Assembly: GCA_044450465.1 (NCBI GenBank)
Contig: JBIOJB010000023.1
Coordinates: forward strand, 1-34,864
DNA length: 34,864 nt
From: JBIOJB01 sp044450465
Lineage (GTDB): Bacteria; Chloroflexota; Dormibacteria; Dormibacterales; Dormibacteraceae
Direction: 5' to 3'
The notes under the pieces are model-generated. The model saw only the letters and a program-made list of their open reading frames with translations. It ran no database searches and was not told where the DNA came from. Below, piece by piece: positions 15,616 to 22,512 of this stretch (positions within the stretch are counted from its first letter, which is position 1; every line of letters begins with the position of its first letter). The position numbers and the translations under genes were made by a program.

Positions 15616-15632
15616 GACGGCGCCGTGCCGTC
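15616..15632 (-). terminator. stem-loop at the end of module B
   Basis: A 6-bp perfect stem (GACGGC / GCCGTC) with a 5-nt loop touches the stop codon of the NAD-dependent epimerase at 15631-15633. It could separate module B from the module A promoter. It is short and has no T-run. Confidence 0.35.
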
Positions 15633-16644
15633 AACAGGCGGTCGCCTCGAGGAACGACCGATATGCGTCGACATACTGCTGAATCCCTTCGCGAAGCGAC
15701 GTGTACCTCGGCGTCCAGCCGAGCTGCTCTTTCGCGTTCGCGATCGAGATGACGCCGCGAAAAGACGCTTCGGCCTCATCGTCGAAGGACATCACGTCCG
15801 CAACCTCGACGCTGCTCCCTGGCACCAGCTCTGCCACGAGCCGCGCCGCCTCCGCGGCTGTGACAAGCGGTCCACCGGTGGCGGCATAGAAGATCCGATC
15901 CGCATCCTGACTGCACTCGAGCACTCGAATCGTGAGGGACGCCACGTCGACCACATGGGTGTAGTCGCGAGGCAGCCGCCCACCTGACGCCACCCGGACC
16001 TGCTCCCCGCGCACTGCTGGCTCCACGAATTCCTTCATGTAGTTGGCGGAGTGCCATCGCATTCCGAGTCCATAGACGGCGGATGGCCTGACGATTCGGA
16101 TGTCGAGACCGTAAGCCTGCCGGTAGGCGAACGCGAAAAGCTCGCCCGAGGCCTTCGATGCCCCATATGCCCCGCTCCCCGGACCCTGGTCCGCCAGCAA
16201 GATCGGATGAGCCGCGTCGATCGGCTGATACTGGTTTGCCGGGAGCACGCCGATGGAGGACATGTCGACCACCCGCTCGACCCCCGTCCTACGTGCCGCC
16301 TCGAGCACGTTGAGCGTCCCCGTCACGTTGGTCTTGAAAGCCAGATACGGGTCGCGGAACAGCTTGGTCACCTCCACGTTGCCGGCGGAGTGAACGACCG
16401 CTGCCGGGCGCACACGCTCAAAGAGCTCGATCATGCCCTGCAGATCCTCGACCGACCCGATCTCCGTCGCAAAGCCCGCAGCGTGATCCCGCAGGACGAA
16501 GCTCATGTCCGGGGTCATGGACGCCCCTCGCGCCAGCACCGTCACCGCTTGCCCTGCCTCGACCAGTTCACGCGTCACATAACCACCGATGAAACCGGTG
16601 CCTCCGGTGACCAGGACTGGTCGGGCGCCAGGGCCGAGTTTCAA
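15631..16644 (-). CDS. NAD-dependent epimerase/dehydratase (extended SDR)
   Basis: A 337-residue extended short-chain dehydrogenase. It has a nucleotide motif TGGTGFIGGYV near the N-terminus, a strand ending in VVHSAGNVEV, DMSSIGVL around the catalytic Ser, YGASKASGE with the active Tyr and Lys, and a C-terminal substrate region with ISIANAKEQLGWTPRY. Relatives epimerise or dehydrate nucleotide sugars or oxidise simple sugars such as L-threonate or erythronate derivatives. The start is a TTG (16644) overlapping the TGA of the SorC gene as TTGA, so translation depends on coupling. It is the last gene of module B; the substrate is unknown. Confidence 0.85.
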   Translation of the reverse strand: MKLGPGARPVLVTGGTGFIGGYVTRELVEAGQAVTVLARGASMTPDMSFVLRDHAAGFATEIGSVEDLQGMIELFERVRPAAVVHSAGNVEVTKLFRDPYLAFKTNVTGTLNVLEAARRTGVERVVDMSSIGVLPANQYQPIDAAHPILLADQGPGSGAYGASKASGELFAFAYRQAYGLDIRIVRPSAVYGLGMRWHSANYMKEFVEPAVRGEQVRVASGGRLPRDYTHVVDVASLTIRVLECSQDADRIFYAATGGPLVTAAEAARLVAELVPGSSVEVADVMSFDDEAEASFRGVISIANAKEQLGWTPRYTSLREGIQQYVDAYRSFLEATAC

Positions 16645-17657
16645 GCTCGGGCCGCGGCCTTCAGCACCGCGCGCGCGGTCGTTTCATCGGTGACCAGGAC
16701 GTTGGCGGCCCCGCTGCGCAGCGCGCCGAGGATCGCGTCCCGCTTCTCGAGGCCTGCGGCCATCGCCACGACGAGCGGGATCCGCTTCAGCTCGTCCCAT
16801 TCGATGGCGATGAGGCGCTGATCCAGCACGTGCACGGGCTCGCCCGCCGGGTTGAAGTAGCGCGTGCACATGTCGCCCACGGCGCCCGCCGCGAGCAGGC
16901 GCTTTTTGTCCTCCGGTGAGATGTGCCCGTACCGGACCAGCGTCGCGCTGTCGTCGAGCGTGCCGATGCCGACCAGCGCCAGCTCGCAGGCCGCGCCGGC
17001 CTCGAGCGCGGACCGGATCGATCCGTCGCGCAGCATGGCGTCCTTGATGTCGGGTGAATCCACCAGCACCGGCGCGTGCAGGTAGTGGACTCGGCTTCGA
17101 GGATGCAGCGACGCCAGGTGCCGGGCCAGCTCGTGGCCCTGGATGCCCGCCCGCGAGCCGCTCACTCCGCCATGAAGCATCGAGATGTCGAGGTCGGAGA
17201 CGCTGCCGGGCGGGAGCATGTGAATGGCGGCCGAAAGCATCCTGCCCCACGAAAGTCCGAGGTGCATCCCGTTCAGCAGCTGGCTCTTGACGAAATCCGC
17301 GGCGGCCCAGGCGACGGCGTCGTTGGCGGCAGGCCCCGGCCCACCCGAAACCACCACCGCGCGCTTGAGGTGGAAGTCGTGAGCGAGCTCGAGCGCAAGG
17401 TCACCCTGCAGGCTGCGCGGGCGCCGGATTTCGACCCTCACTATCCCGTCGTCGCGCGCCCTCTTGAGGTAGCGGGAGACGGTGGAGGGGTCGAGACCCA
17501 CGCTCCGAGCGATCTCCACCTGCGTCTGCCCCGCGACGTAGAAGCGAGTGGCCAGGTCGACGAGCAGGTCGGCGGTGGGGCCGAGCGCCAACCGCTTCCC
17601 GTTCACGGACTGGTCTCCACCCTGGTCGCCGGCGCCATGCCTGATCCCCGCCCGCAT
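16641..17657 (-). CDS. SorC/LsrR-family transcriptional regulator
   Basis: A 338-residue regulator. An HTH lies at about 28-75 (LLVDLATRFYVAGQTQVEIA, then GLDPSTVSRYLKRARDDGIV). The SorC sugar-phosphate-binding domain follows at about 83-336 with NGMHLGLSWGRML and DMCTRYFNPAGEPV. LsrR, SorC and DeoR-like relatives release or gain DNA binding when a phosphorylated sugar binds; LsrR responds to phospho-AI-2. The gene is the fourth in module B, two bases after the SIS gene stop, with GGAG before its ATG, so it should be autoregulated through the module B promoter. It is the best candidate to bind the palindromes at 15508-15541 and 19938-19969. Confidence 0.88.
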   Translation of the reverse strand: MRAGIRHGAGDQGGDQSVNGKRLALGPTADLLVDLATRFYVAGQTQVEIARSVGLDPSTVSRYLKRARDDGIVRVEIRRPRSLQGDLALELAHDFHLKRAVVVSGGPGPAANDAVAWAAADFVKSQLLNGMHLGLSWGRMLSAAIHMLPPGSVSDLDISMLHGGVSGSRAGIQGHELARHLASLHPRSRVHYLHAPVLVDSPDIKDAMLRDGSIRSALEAGAACELALVGIGTLDDSATLVRYGHISPEDKKRLLAAGAVGDMCTRYFNPAGEPVHVLDQRLIAIEWDELKRIPLVVAMAAGLEKRDAILGALRSGAANVLVTDETTARAVLKAAARA

Positions 17658-17659
17658 GC

Positions 17660-18232
17660 CTACTCCAGGTTCGTGTGCCGCGAGCGCATCGAGCTCATGG
17701 TCTGGCCCGTTCGATCGCGAAGGAGGATGGAAACAATGTCGAAAAACACCAGCTGGGCGGCCTCATAGAGGCTACCCATGGGCAGGACGCTCACCCCGCC
17801 CGAGTCGTCGGCCATGGTCTGCGCGCGAAGGTGGATCACGACGTCAGCCCGCTTGGGCGCCGGCCCCTCCGGCTGCGCCGTGATCACGGCCGTCCGCGCG
17901 CCCGCCGAGCTTGCGACTCCCATCAGCGCCAGCACGGTCGAGAACTGCCCGGGGCCGGCGCTCACCACGAGCAGGTCGCCCGGCCCCAGTGGAGGCGTGG
18001 TCATATCCCCCACGACGTGCGCGTCGAGGCCCAGGTGCATGAGGCGCATGCAAAGCGCGCGCATCATCAAGCCCTCGCGCCCCACGCCGTAGCACGCGAT
18101 GCGATGCGCGCCCTGAAGCTCGGTCGCGAGCCTCTCCGCTTCGCCTGCTGCGCCCGCCTCGAGCACCGCCCCGATCTCCCTCACGGCTCCGCTCAGAAGC
18201 CGAGCGGTCGCGGAGTCCGTCTCGCCCTTCAA
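17660..18232 (-). CDS. SIS-domain isomerase, 6-phospho-3-hexuloisomerase-like
   Basis: A 190-residue single SIS domain. The helix with ELQGAHRIACYGVGREGLMMRA, the VVGDMTTPPLGPGDLLVVSAG segment and SLYEAAQLVFFD near the end match the 6-phospho-3-hexuloisomerase (HxlB/PHI) group, which interconverts keto- and aldo-phosphosugars or shifts a keto group. No hexulose-6-phosphate synthase is present; the neighbouring barrel protein looks like LsrE instead. It may therefore isomerise a phosphorylated keto-sugar of the Lsr-type route, a step done by the unrelated LsrG in enterobacteria. The start is TTG at 18232, overlapping the upstream TGA as TTGA. Confidence 0.8.
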   Translation of the reverse strand: MKGETDSATARLLSGAVREIGAVLEAGAAGEAERLATELQGAHRIACYGVGREGLMMRALCMRLMHLGLDAHVVGDMTTPPLGPGDLLVVSAGPGQFSTVLALMGVASSAGARTAVITAQPEGPAPKRADVVIHLRAQTMADDSGGVSVLPMGSLYEAAQLVFFDIVSILLRDRTGQTMSSMRSRHTNLE

Positions 18233-18981
18233 CTCACGACTCCCCGCCCAATCAGGCCTTGCATCTCCTTAAGGTTCGCCACAGGATCGCCACCGTCGAA
18301 AACCGCGCTGCCCGCGACGATCACGTCCACATCCATGGCGGCGATGGCGGCCACATTGCGGAGCGTCACGCCGCCGTCGACGCCAAGCAGGACTTTTCGG
18401 CCACAGCCCTCAATCAGGCGGCGCGCCGCTTCGAGGCGCCCTTGAGTGGCGCTGCCAAAGCTCTGCCCGCCCCAGCCCGGATTCACCGCCAGCACGAGCA
18501 CCAGATCTGCGCCGTCCAGGAGCGGCTCGATGGCGCTCACCGGGGTGCCCGGGTTGAGGGCGATCCCTCGGGTGATCGAGCCAGACCGGCCCCCGCTCAG
18601 ATGCATCGACCCGAGCGCCTGCAGCACTCGATGCGGATGGCGGGTGGCCTCGACGTGAAATGTGATGACGTCCGCACCGGCGTCTACGTACGCCGCCAGC
18701 TTTTCCAGCGGCTCCTCGACCATCAGGTGGACGTCCTTGCGCAGCCGGGTGTGCAGCGCGCCGATCACCTGCGGGCCGACCGTCAGCTGCGGGCAGAAGC
18801 GGCCGTCCATGACGTCGACGTGCACGAAGTCCGCGCCCGCATCCTCGAGCCGGCCGAGCTCCTCCCCCATCCGCATCCAGCTGGCGGTGGTGATGCCAAT
18901 GCTCAGCAGCGGCCGCGCCGGCCTTTCCTGCTGAGCGGCCGACGAAGCCTCAGTCAGCGGAGCTCTTCCCAACGAGTGCAC
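18229..18981 (-). CDS. lsrE: ribulose-phosphate 3-epimerase family protein, LsrE-like
   Basis: A 250-residue TIM-barrel protein of the Rpe family with the metal ligands in place: His and Asp in FVHVDVMDG, His in KDVHLMVEEP, and Asp in LLGVDGGV. The phosphate loop GSAVFDGGDP is also present. The segment FCPQLTVGP followed by a KDVHLMV block resembles Salmonella LsrE more than housekeeping Rpe, which reads F-V-P-N there. LsrE is an epimerase homologue in the Salmonella lsr operon whose reaction is not firmly known. The GTG start lies 32 bp inside the LsrF-like gene; no later start keeps beta strand 1. It ends in a TTGA overlap with the SIS gene. Confidence 0.75.
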   Translation of the reverse strand: MHSLGRAPLTEASSAAQQERPARPLLSIGITTASWMRMGEELGRLEDAGADFVHVDVMDGRFCPQLTVGPQVIGALHTRLRKDVHLMVEEPLEKLAAYVDAGADVITFHVEATRHPHRVLQALGSMHLSGGRSGSITRGIALNPGTPVSAIEPLLDGADLVLVLAVNPGWGGQSFGSATQGRLEAARRLIEGCGRKVLLGVDGGVTLRNVAAIAAMDVDVIVAGSAVFDGGDPVANLKEMQGLIGRGVVS

Positions 18982-19846
18982 CCCTTGTCGACCGGTATAG
19001 GTCCAGCGCGTCTTCGGGACGCCTCCCCTCGTGAACCACCGCGGAGACCGCCCGCATCATGCCCATCGGGTTGTCGCTCTGGAAGATGTTGCGGCCCATG
19101 TCGACGCCCGACGCACCCTCGGTGACCGCGCGGTACGCCATCGTCAGGGCATCAAGCTCGGGCAGCTTCTTGCCCCCGGCCATGACGATCGGCACCGGAC
19201 ACGAGGCGGTTACCGTCTCGAAACCGTCGTCCACGTAGTACGTCTTCACGAACTGTGCTCCCAGCTCTGCGCAGATCCGGCAGGCGAGCCGGATGTACTT
19301 GGCGTCGCGGGTCAGCTGCTTGCCGACTGCGGTCACGCCCATCACCGGAATTCCGTAGCGGAGGCCGATGTCGACGAGGCGGGTCATGTTGTGGACCGAC
19401 CTCGTTTCGTTCTCGCCACCGATGAAGACCTGCACCGCAAGCGCCGCCACGTTGAGTCGCAACGCATCGTCGATGTCGATGGCGATCTCCTCATCCGACA
19501 GCTCCTTGAGGATGCTGGGCCCACCGCTTGCCCGCAGCACCACCGGGGTGCGCGAGCTGGGCGGCACTGTGGAGCGGAGGATGCCGCGCGTGCACATCAG
19601 CGCGTCCGCCAGCGGCACGAGAGGCAGGATGTTCACGTCGACCCGCTCGAGCCCGGTCGTCGGCCCCTGGAAGTACCCGTGGTCGATGGCAAGCATCACG
19701 GTGCGCCCGGTGTCGGGGCGGAACACCCTCGCCAGCCGGTTGGACATCCCCCAGTCGAGCGAGCCGGATCCCTTCAGGAAGAACCCGTGGTCCGGCGCGG
19801 GAATGTCGGTATGGAAGTTCTTGGCCTCTCCGTCCTGTTCAGGCAC
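18950..19846 (-). CDS. lsrF: LsrF-like thiolase/class I aldolase (DhnA family)
   Basis: A 298-residue TIM-barrel enzyme. LsrF transfers an acetyl group from 3-hydroxy-5-phosphonooxypentane-2,4-dione to CoA, giving acetyl-CoA and dihydroxyacetone phosphate. Very strong LsrF signatures are visible: LKGSGSLDWGMSNRL (24-38), LAIDHGYFQGPTTGLERVD (52-70), LMCTRGILRSTVPP (83-96), the catalytic lysine K201 in VKTYYVDDGFE, AGGKKLPE and GVDMGRNIFQSDNP. The first gene of module B, it starts at a GTG with GAGGAG 7 bp upstream, behind the promoter at 19974-20001. An aldolase reaction on a related phosphosugar remains possible, but the match to LsrF is close throughout. Confidence 0.85.
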   Translation of the reverse strand: MPEQDGEAKNFHTDIPAPDHGFFLKGSGSLDWGMSNRLARVFRPDTGRTVMLAIDHGYFQGPTTGLERVDVNILPLVPLADALMCTRGILRSTVPPSSRTPVVLRASGGPSILKELSDEEIAIDIDDALRLNVAALAVQVFIGGENETRSVHNMTRLVDIGLRYGIPVMGVTAVGKQLTRDAKYIRLACRICAELGAQFVKTYYVDDGFETVTASCPVPIVMAGGKKLPELDALTMAYRAVTEGASGVDMGRNIFQSDNPMGMMRAVSAVVHEGRRPEDALDLYRSTRGALVGKSSAD

Positions 19847-19937
19847 TTTCGTCTCCTCGGAGCGCCTCGGGTACGTTCAGCCGGGCGCGGCGAATTTTTG
19901 GACGCGGCGAGCGCGAGATGTCCCACCCCAAAGACTA

Positions 19938-19969
19938 CGCACAATCTTGCAGCCCGCGCATGATTGTGG
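19938..19969 (-). promoter_or_regulatory. operator upstream of the LsrF-like operon
   Basis: Two imperfect palindromes mirror those of module A. CGCACAATCTTGCAGC (19938-19953) shares the run ATCTTGCAGCCC with the first site, and CATGATTGTGG (19959-19969) resembles CACGATCGTGG. Order, spacing and position relative to the -10 box are conserved. A common SorC-type regulator is inferred. Confidence 0.6.
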
Positions 19970-19973
19970 GGCC

Positions 19974-20001
19974 ATTATGTGCCGGCCCGATCAAATGTCA
20001 A
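19974..20001 (-). promoter_or_regulatory. sigma-70-type promoter of module B
   Basis: On the minus strand, TTGACA (20001-19996) and CATAAT (19979-19974) are separated by 16 bp, five of six matches in the -10. The layout is the same as the module A promoter. The leader to the LsrF-like GTG is about 120 bp. Confidence 0.7.
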
Positions 20002-20016
20002 GGCACTTAACAGCGC

Positions 20017-20038
20017 GCGGCGCAGGTGCCCGCGCCGC
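20017..20038 (-). terminator. stem-loop after the ketose epimerase gene
   Basis: A 7-bp GC stem (GCGGCGC / GCGCCGC) with an 8-nt loop starts 1 bp beyond the stop codon of the epimerase on the minus strand. It would isolate that gene from the module B promoter immediately downstream. Confidence 0.5.
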
Positions 20039-20039
20039 C

Positions 20040-20885
20040 CTACGACCGCTTGGTCTTCGCGCTCAGAAAGGCGTAGGCGTCGGCCGCAAGCTGCGACTCG
20101 CTCTCGAACAGCGGGCGCCAGATCTTGGTGGCCGCGGCGAGGTTGGGCAGGAAGTTGCCGAAGGCCTCCACCGTGAGCCAGCCGTCGTAACCGACATCCC
20201 GTAGGGCCGCGAAGTCCGCATCCCACGCCACGCTGCCGGTGCCCGGCACGCCCCGGTCGTTCTCGGACACGTGGACGTGCGCGATGCGCTTGCCTGCCCG
20301 GCGAATCGCCTCGGCCGGGTTCTTTTCCTCGATGTGGGCGTGGAACGTGTCCAGGTGGATCTTGCAGTTGGGGTGACCCACCTCGTCGACCAGCTTGACG
20401 GCCTGGTCCAGGGTGTTCAGGTGATAGAGCTCGAAGCGGTTCACGACCTCCTCGGTCAGCACCACGCCAGAGCCCGCGGCGTACTCGGCGACGCGACGCA
20501 GATGATCGACGCTGCGGTGCCACTCGTCGGGCGTCGCGCCGCGCCCGGTGAATACGCCGAGCGCCACCTGGTGCGGGCCGCAGAGGATGGACGAGCCGAC
20601 GGTCGCGCAGCAGTCGACGACTCGCTGCATGTGGTTGTACGCGGCCTGGCGAATCGCCGGATCCGCGCTCACGGGGTTGTGCTCCGGCGCGATCACCGTG
20701 TTGGCGGTCCGCTGCAGCCCCAGGTCGTCCAACCGCCTGGCCCACATGGCCCATTTGGAGGTGTCGAGATCGAAGATCGGCACCTCGACCCCGTCATATC
20801 CGATCTTCTTGAGGGACTCCAGTACCGGCATCAGGCTGTCGTGCATGTCGTCGGCCCACAGGTAGAGATTGATGCCGTACTTCAC
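20040..20885 (-). CDS. ketose 3-epimerase-like sugar phosphate isomerase/epimerase (DTE/DPE type)
   Basis: A 281-residue xylose-isomerase-like TIM barrel. E146 (in EEVVNRFE), D179 (HLDTFHAHIEE), H205 (HVHVSENDRG) and E240 (LTVEAF) reproduce both the residues and the spacing of the metal site of D-psicose/D-tagatose 3-epimerases (33, 26 and 35 residues apart). GVPGTG follows, as in that family. It may epimerise a free ketose or tetrulose, the role EryC-like members of the same superfamily play in erythritol catabolism. The start is the GTG at 20885: AGGAGG (20899-20894) lies 8 bp upstream, whereas the earlier GTG at 20894 falls within that site. It is divergent from module C and has its own TTGACA promoter. 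Confidence 0.85.
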   Translation of the reverse strand: MKYGINLYLWADDMHDSLMPVLESLKKIGYDGVEVPIFDLDTSKWAMWARRLDDLGLQRTANTVIAPEHNPVSADPAIRQAAYNHMQRVVDCCATVGSSILCGPHQVALGVFTGRGATPDEWHRSVDHLRRVAEYAAGSGVVLTEEVVNRFELYHLNTLDQAVKLVDEVGHPNCKIHLDTFHAHIEEKNPAEAIRRAGKRIAHVHVSENDRGVPGTGSVAWDADFAALRDVGYDGWLTVEAFGNFLPNLAAATKIWRPLFESESQLAADAYAFLSAKTKRS

Positions 20886-20926
20886 AGATCGCACCTCCTG
20901 AATGCAGCGCTAGATCGCAAGACACG

Positions 20927-20954
20927 ACTATCCAGGCCCCCGCCCAAATGTCAA
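20927..20954 (-). promoter_or_regulatory. promoter of the ketose epimerase gene
   Basis: On the minus strand, TTGACA (20954-20949) and GATAGT (20932-20927) are 16 bp apart, the same spacing as the module A and B promoters. A GCAAGA half-site (20917-20922, plus strand) lies just downstream of the -10, but no full palindrome is present. The 101-bp gap also has to hold the start signals of module C, which I could not define. Confidence 0.55.
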
Positions 20955-20986
20955 GGGATCGCGGCGCTAATCTTCAACCGGAGCAC

Positions 20987-21487
20987 ATGACAAAGCCCAT
21001 CGCGCTCGGCAGCGACGACGCCGGGTTCCCTTTGAAGGAGGCGATCAAGGGCTACCTCGAGGCGGAAGGCCATGAGGTGTTGGACTACGGCTGCGATTCG
21101 ACGGACCCCGTCGACTATCCGGACGTCGCTCTCGAGGTGGCGCGGGCCGTGGCGCGTGGCGAGCACGATCGAGCGATCCTCGTCTGCGGCACGGGCATCG
21201 GCATGGCGATCACGGCCAACAAGGTGCCCGGCGTGTACGCGACAGTGGCCCACGACGCCTATTCCGCGGCCAAGGCCCGAACGTCGAACAACACGCAGGT
21301 GCTGGCCCTCGGAGCCCGCGTCGTAGCGCCTGAGCTGGCGACGACCCTCGTGGGGATCTGGCTGAAGTCGGAGTTTCAGGGCGGAGCGTCGGCGCGCAAG
21401 GTGGGCAAGATCGGTGCGGCCGAGCGCAAGCTCGCGAGCAACGGAACGACTGCCGCTCGCAAGCCGCGCAAATCGAAGACGGCATGA
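20987..21487 (+). CDS. RpiB-family isomerase, probable erythrulose-4-phosphate isomerase
   Basis: A 166-residue protein of the RpiB/LacAB family. It has GSDDAGFPLKEAI at the N-terminus, where RpiB normally has D-H-A-G, the YPDVA segment, catalytic C67 in VCGTGIGMAI, and the SNNTQVLALGARV motif. Family members interconvert aldose and ketose phosphates. In the Brucella and mycobacterial tetritol pathways an RpiB homologue turns D-erythrulose 4-phosphate into D-erythrose 4-phosphate, and the genes next door match that pathway. The last 25 residues are a Lys/Arg/Ala-rich tail not usual for RpiB. The start is the ATG at 20987; codons further up to 20948 overlap the divergent promoter. Its stop overlaps the DhaK start as ATGA. 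Confidence 0.85.
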   Translation: MTKPIALGSDDAGFPLKEAIKGYLEAEGHEVLDYGCDSTDPVDYPDVALEVARAVARGEHDRAILVCGTGIGMAITANKVPGVYATVAHDAYSAAKARTSNNTQVLALGARVVAPELATTLVGIWLKSEFQGGASARKVGKIGAAERKLASNGTTAARKPRKSKTA

Positions 21488-22512
21488 CCACAGCCGCACC
21501 GGCGGGCGGCCCGCGAAAGGGTTTCAAGAAGCTCATCAACGACCCGTTCGACGCCGTCGACGAGGCGATCCAGGGCTACGTGGCCGCCCACGACGGCACC
21601 CTTGCATTCGCCGAGCCGCGCGTGGTGATCAGGCGCACGCCCGCCGTGGACAAGGTCGGGCTCGTCGTCGGGGGCGGCTCTGGTCACGAGCCTGCGTTCC
21701 TCGGATACGTCGGCCCGGGCATCGCGGACGCCGCCGCGTGCGGCAACATTTTCGCCTCGCCGCCGACCACCGTGGCTCTGGCCGCGATCAAGGCCGCCAA
21801 CCACGGGCGGGGCGTCATTCAGGCGTACGGCAACTACGCTGGCGACGTGATGAACTTCGGCCTGGCCGCCCAGGTCGCCGCGGCGGAAGGCATCGAGGTC
21901 CGCGAGATCCGGGTCACCGACGACGTAGCGTCCGCGCCTCCGGCCGAGGCCGCCAAACGCCGCGGCATCGCCGGCGACATCATCGTCTTCAAGTGCGCCG
22001 GCGCGGCCGCCGAAAAGCGGCTGAGCCTGGCCGACGTGGAGCGGGTGGCGCTCAAGGCGAACGCCGCCACCCGCAGCATGGGGCTCGCCATGTCGGGCTG
22101 CGAGGTGCCCGGCTCCGGCCGGCCCACGTTCGAGCTCCCCGACGACGAGATCGAGATCGGGATGGGCGTCCATGGGGAGCCCGGCATACGGCGCGGGCCA
22201 ATTCAACCGGCGGACGAGATCGCGAAGTCGCTCGTCGACGCGATCGTCGCCGACATGGGCGACTCCGGCAGCACCGACATCGCGCTGCTCGTCAACGGCC
22301 TCGGGGCCACCGCAACGATGGACCAGTTCATCCTCTACCGCGGGGCGCGCAAATTCCTCGAGGGGCACGGGTTTCGCGTGGTCCGCAGCTACGTCGGCGA
22401 GTTCATCACCTCGCTGGAGATGGCGGGTGCGTCGCTGACAGTGACCCAGCTCGACGAAGAGCTCCTCTCCATGCTCGACGCGCCGGCCAGAACTCCCGCC
22501 TTCGTCGTTTGA
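21484..22512 (+). CDS. dhaK: DhaK-like subunit of a dihydroxyacetone/erythrulose kinase
   Basis: A 342-residue DhaK-type protein. GGGSGHEPAF (63-72), CGNIFASPP, the YAGDVMNF loop with an Asp at about 121, and H230 in GMGVHGEPG are seen. That His forms the covalent hemiaminal with the keto substrate, at the same position number as in E. coli DhaK. It binds the substrate while DhaL supplies the nucleotide. No PTS-type DhaM is present, so the DhaL partner should use ATP. With RpiB- and Tpi-like neighbours the likely substrate is erythrulose (a LerK/DerK-type kinase) and not only dihydroxyacetone. It overlaps rpiB by ATGA and dhaL by TTGA. Confidence 0.88.
   Translation: MTTAAPAGGPRKGFKKLINDPFDAVDEAIQGYVAAHDGTLAFAEPRVVIRRTPAVDKVGLVVGGGSGHEPAFLGYVGPGIADAAACGNIFASPPTTVALAAIKAANHGRGVIQAYGNYAGDVMNFGLAAQVAAAEGIEVREIRVTDDVASAPPAEAAKRRGIAGDIIVFKCAGAAAEKRLSLADVERVALKANAATRSMGLAMSGCEVPGSGRPTFELPDDEIEIGMGVHGEPGIRRGPIQPADEIAKSLVDAIVADMGDSGSTDIALLVNGLGATATMDQFILYRGARKFLEGHGFRVVRSYVGEFITSLEMAGASLTVTQLDEELLSMLDAPARTPAFVV

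Noticed and set aside
17660..18981. A ribulose-monophosphate pair (hexulose-phosphate synthase plus hexuloisomerase)
   Set aside because: The barrel protein has Rpe/LsrE metal ligands and the LsrE-type F-C-P-Q-x-T-V-G-P segment, not synthase motifs.
20911..20926. A third full copy of the palindromic operator
   Set aside because: Only a GCAAGA half-site and the promoter spacing match; the sequence around GATC is not symmetrical.
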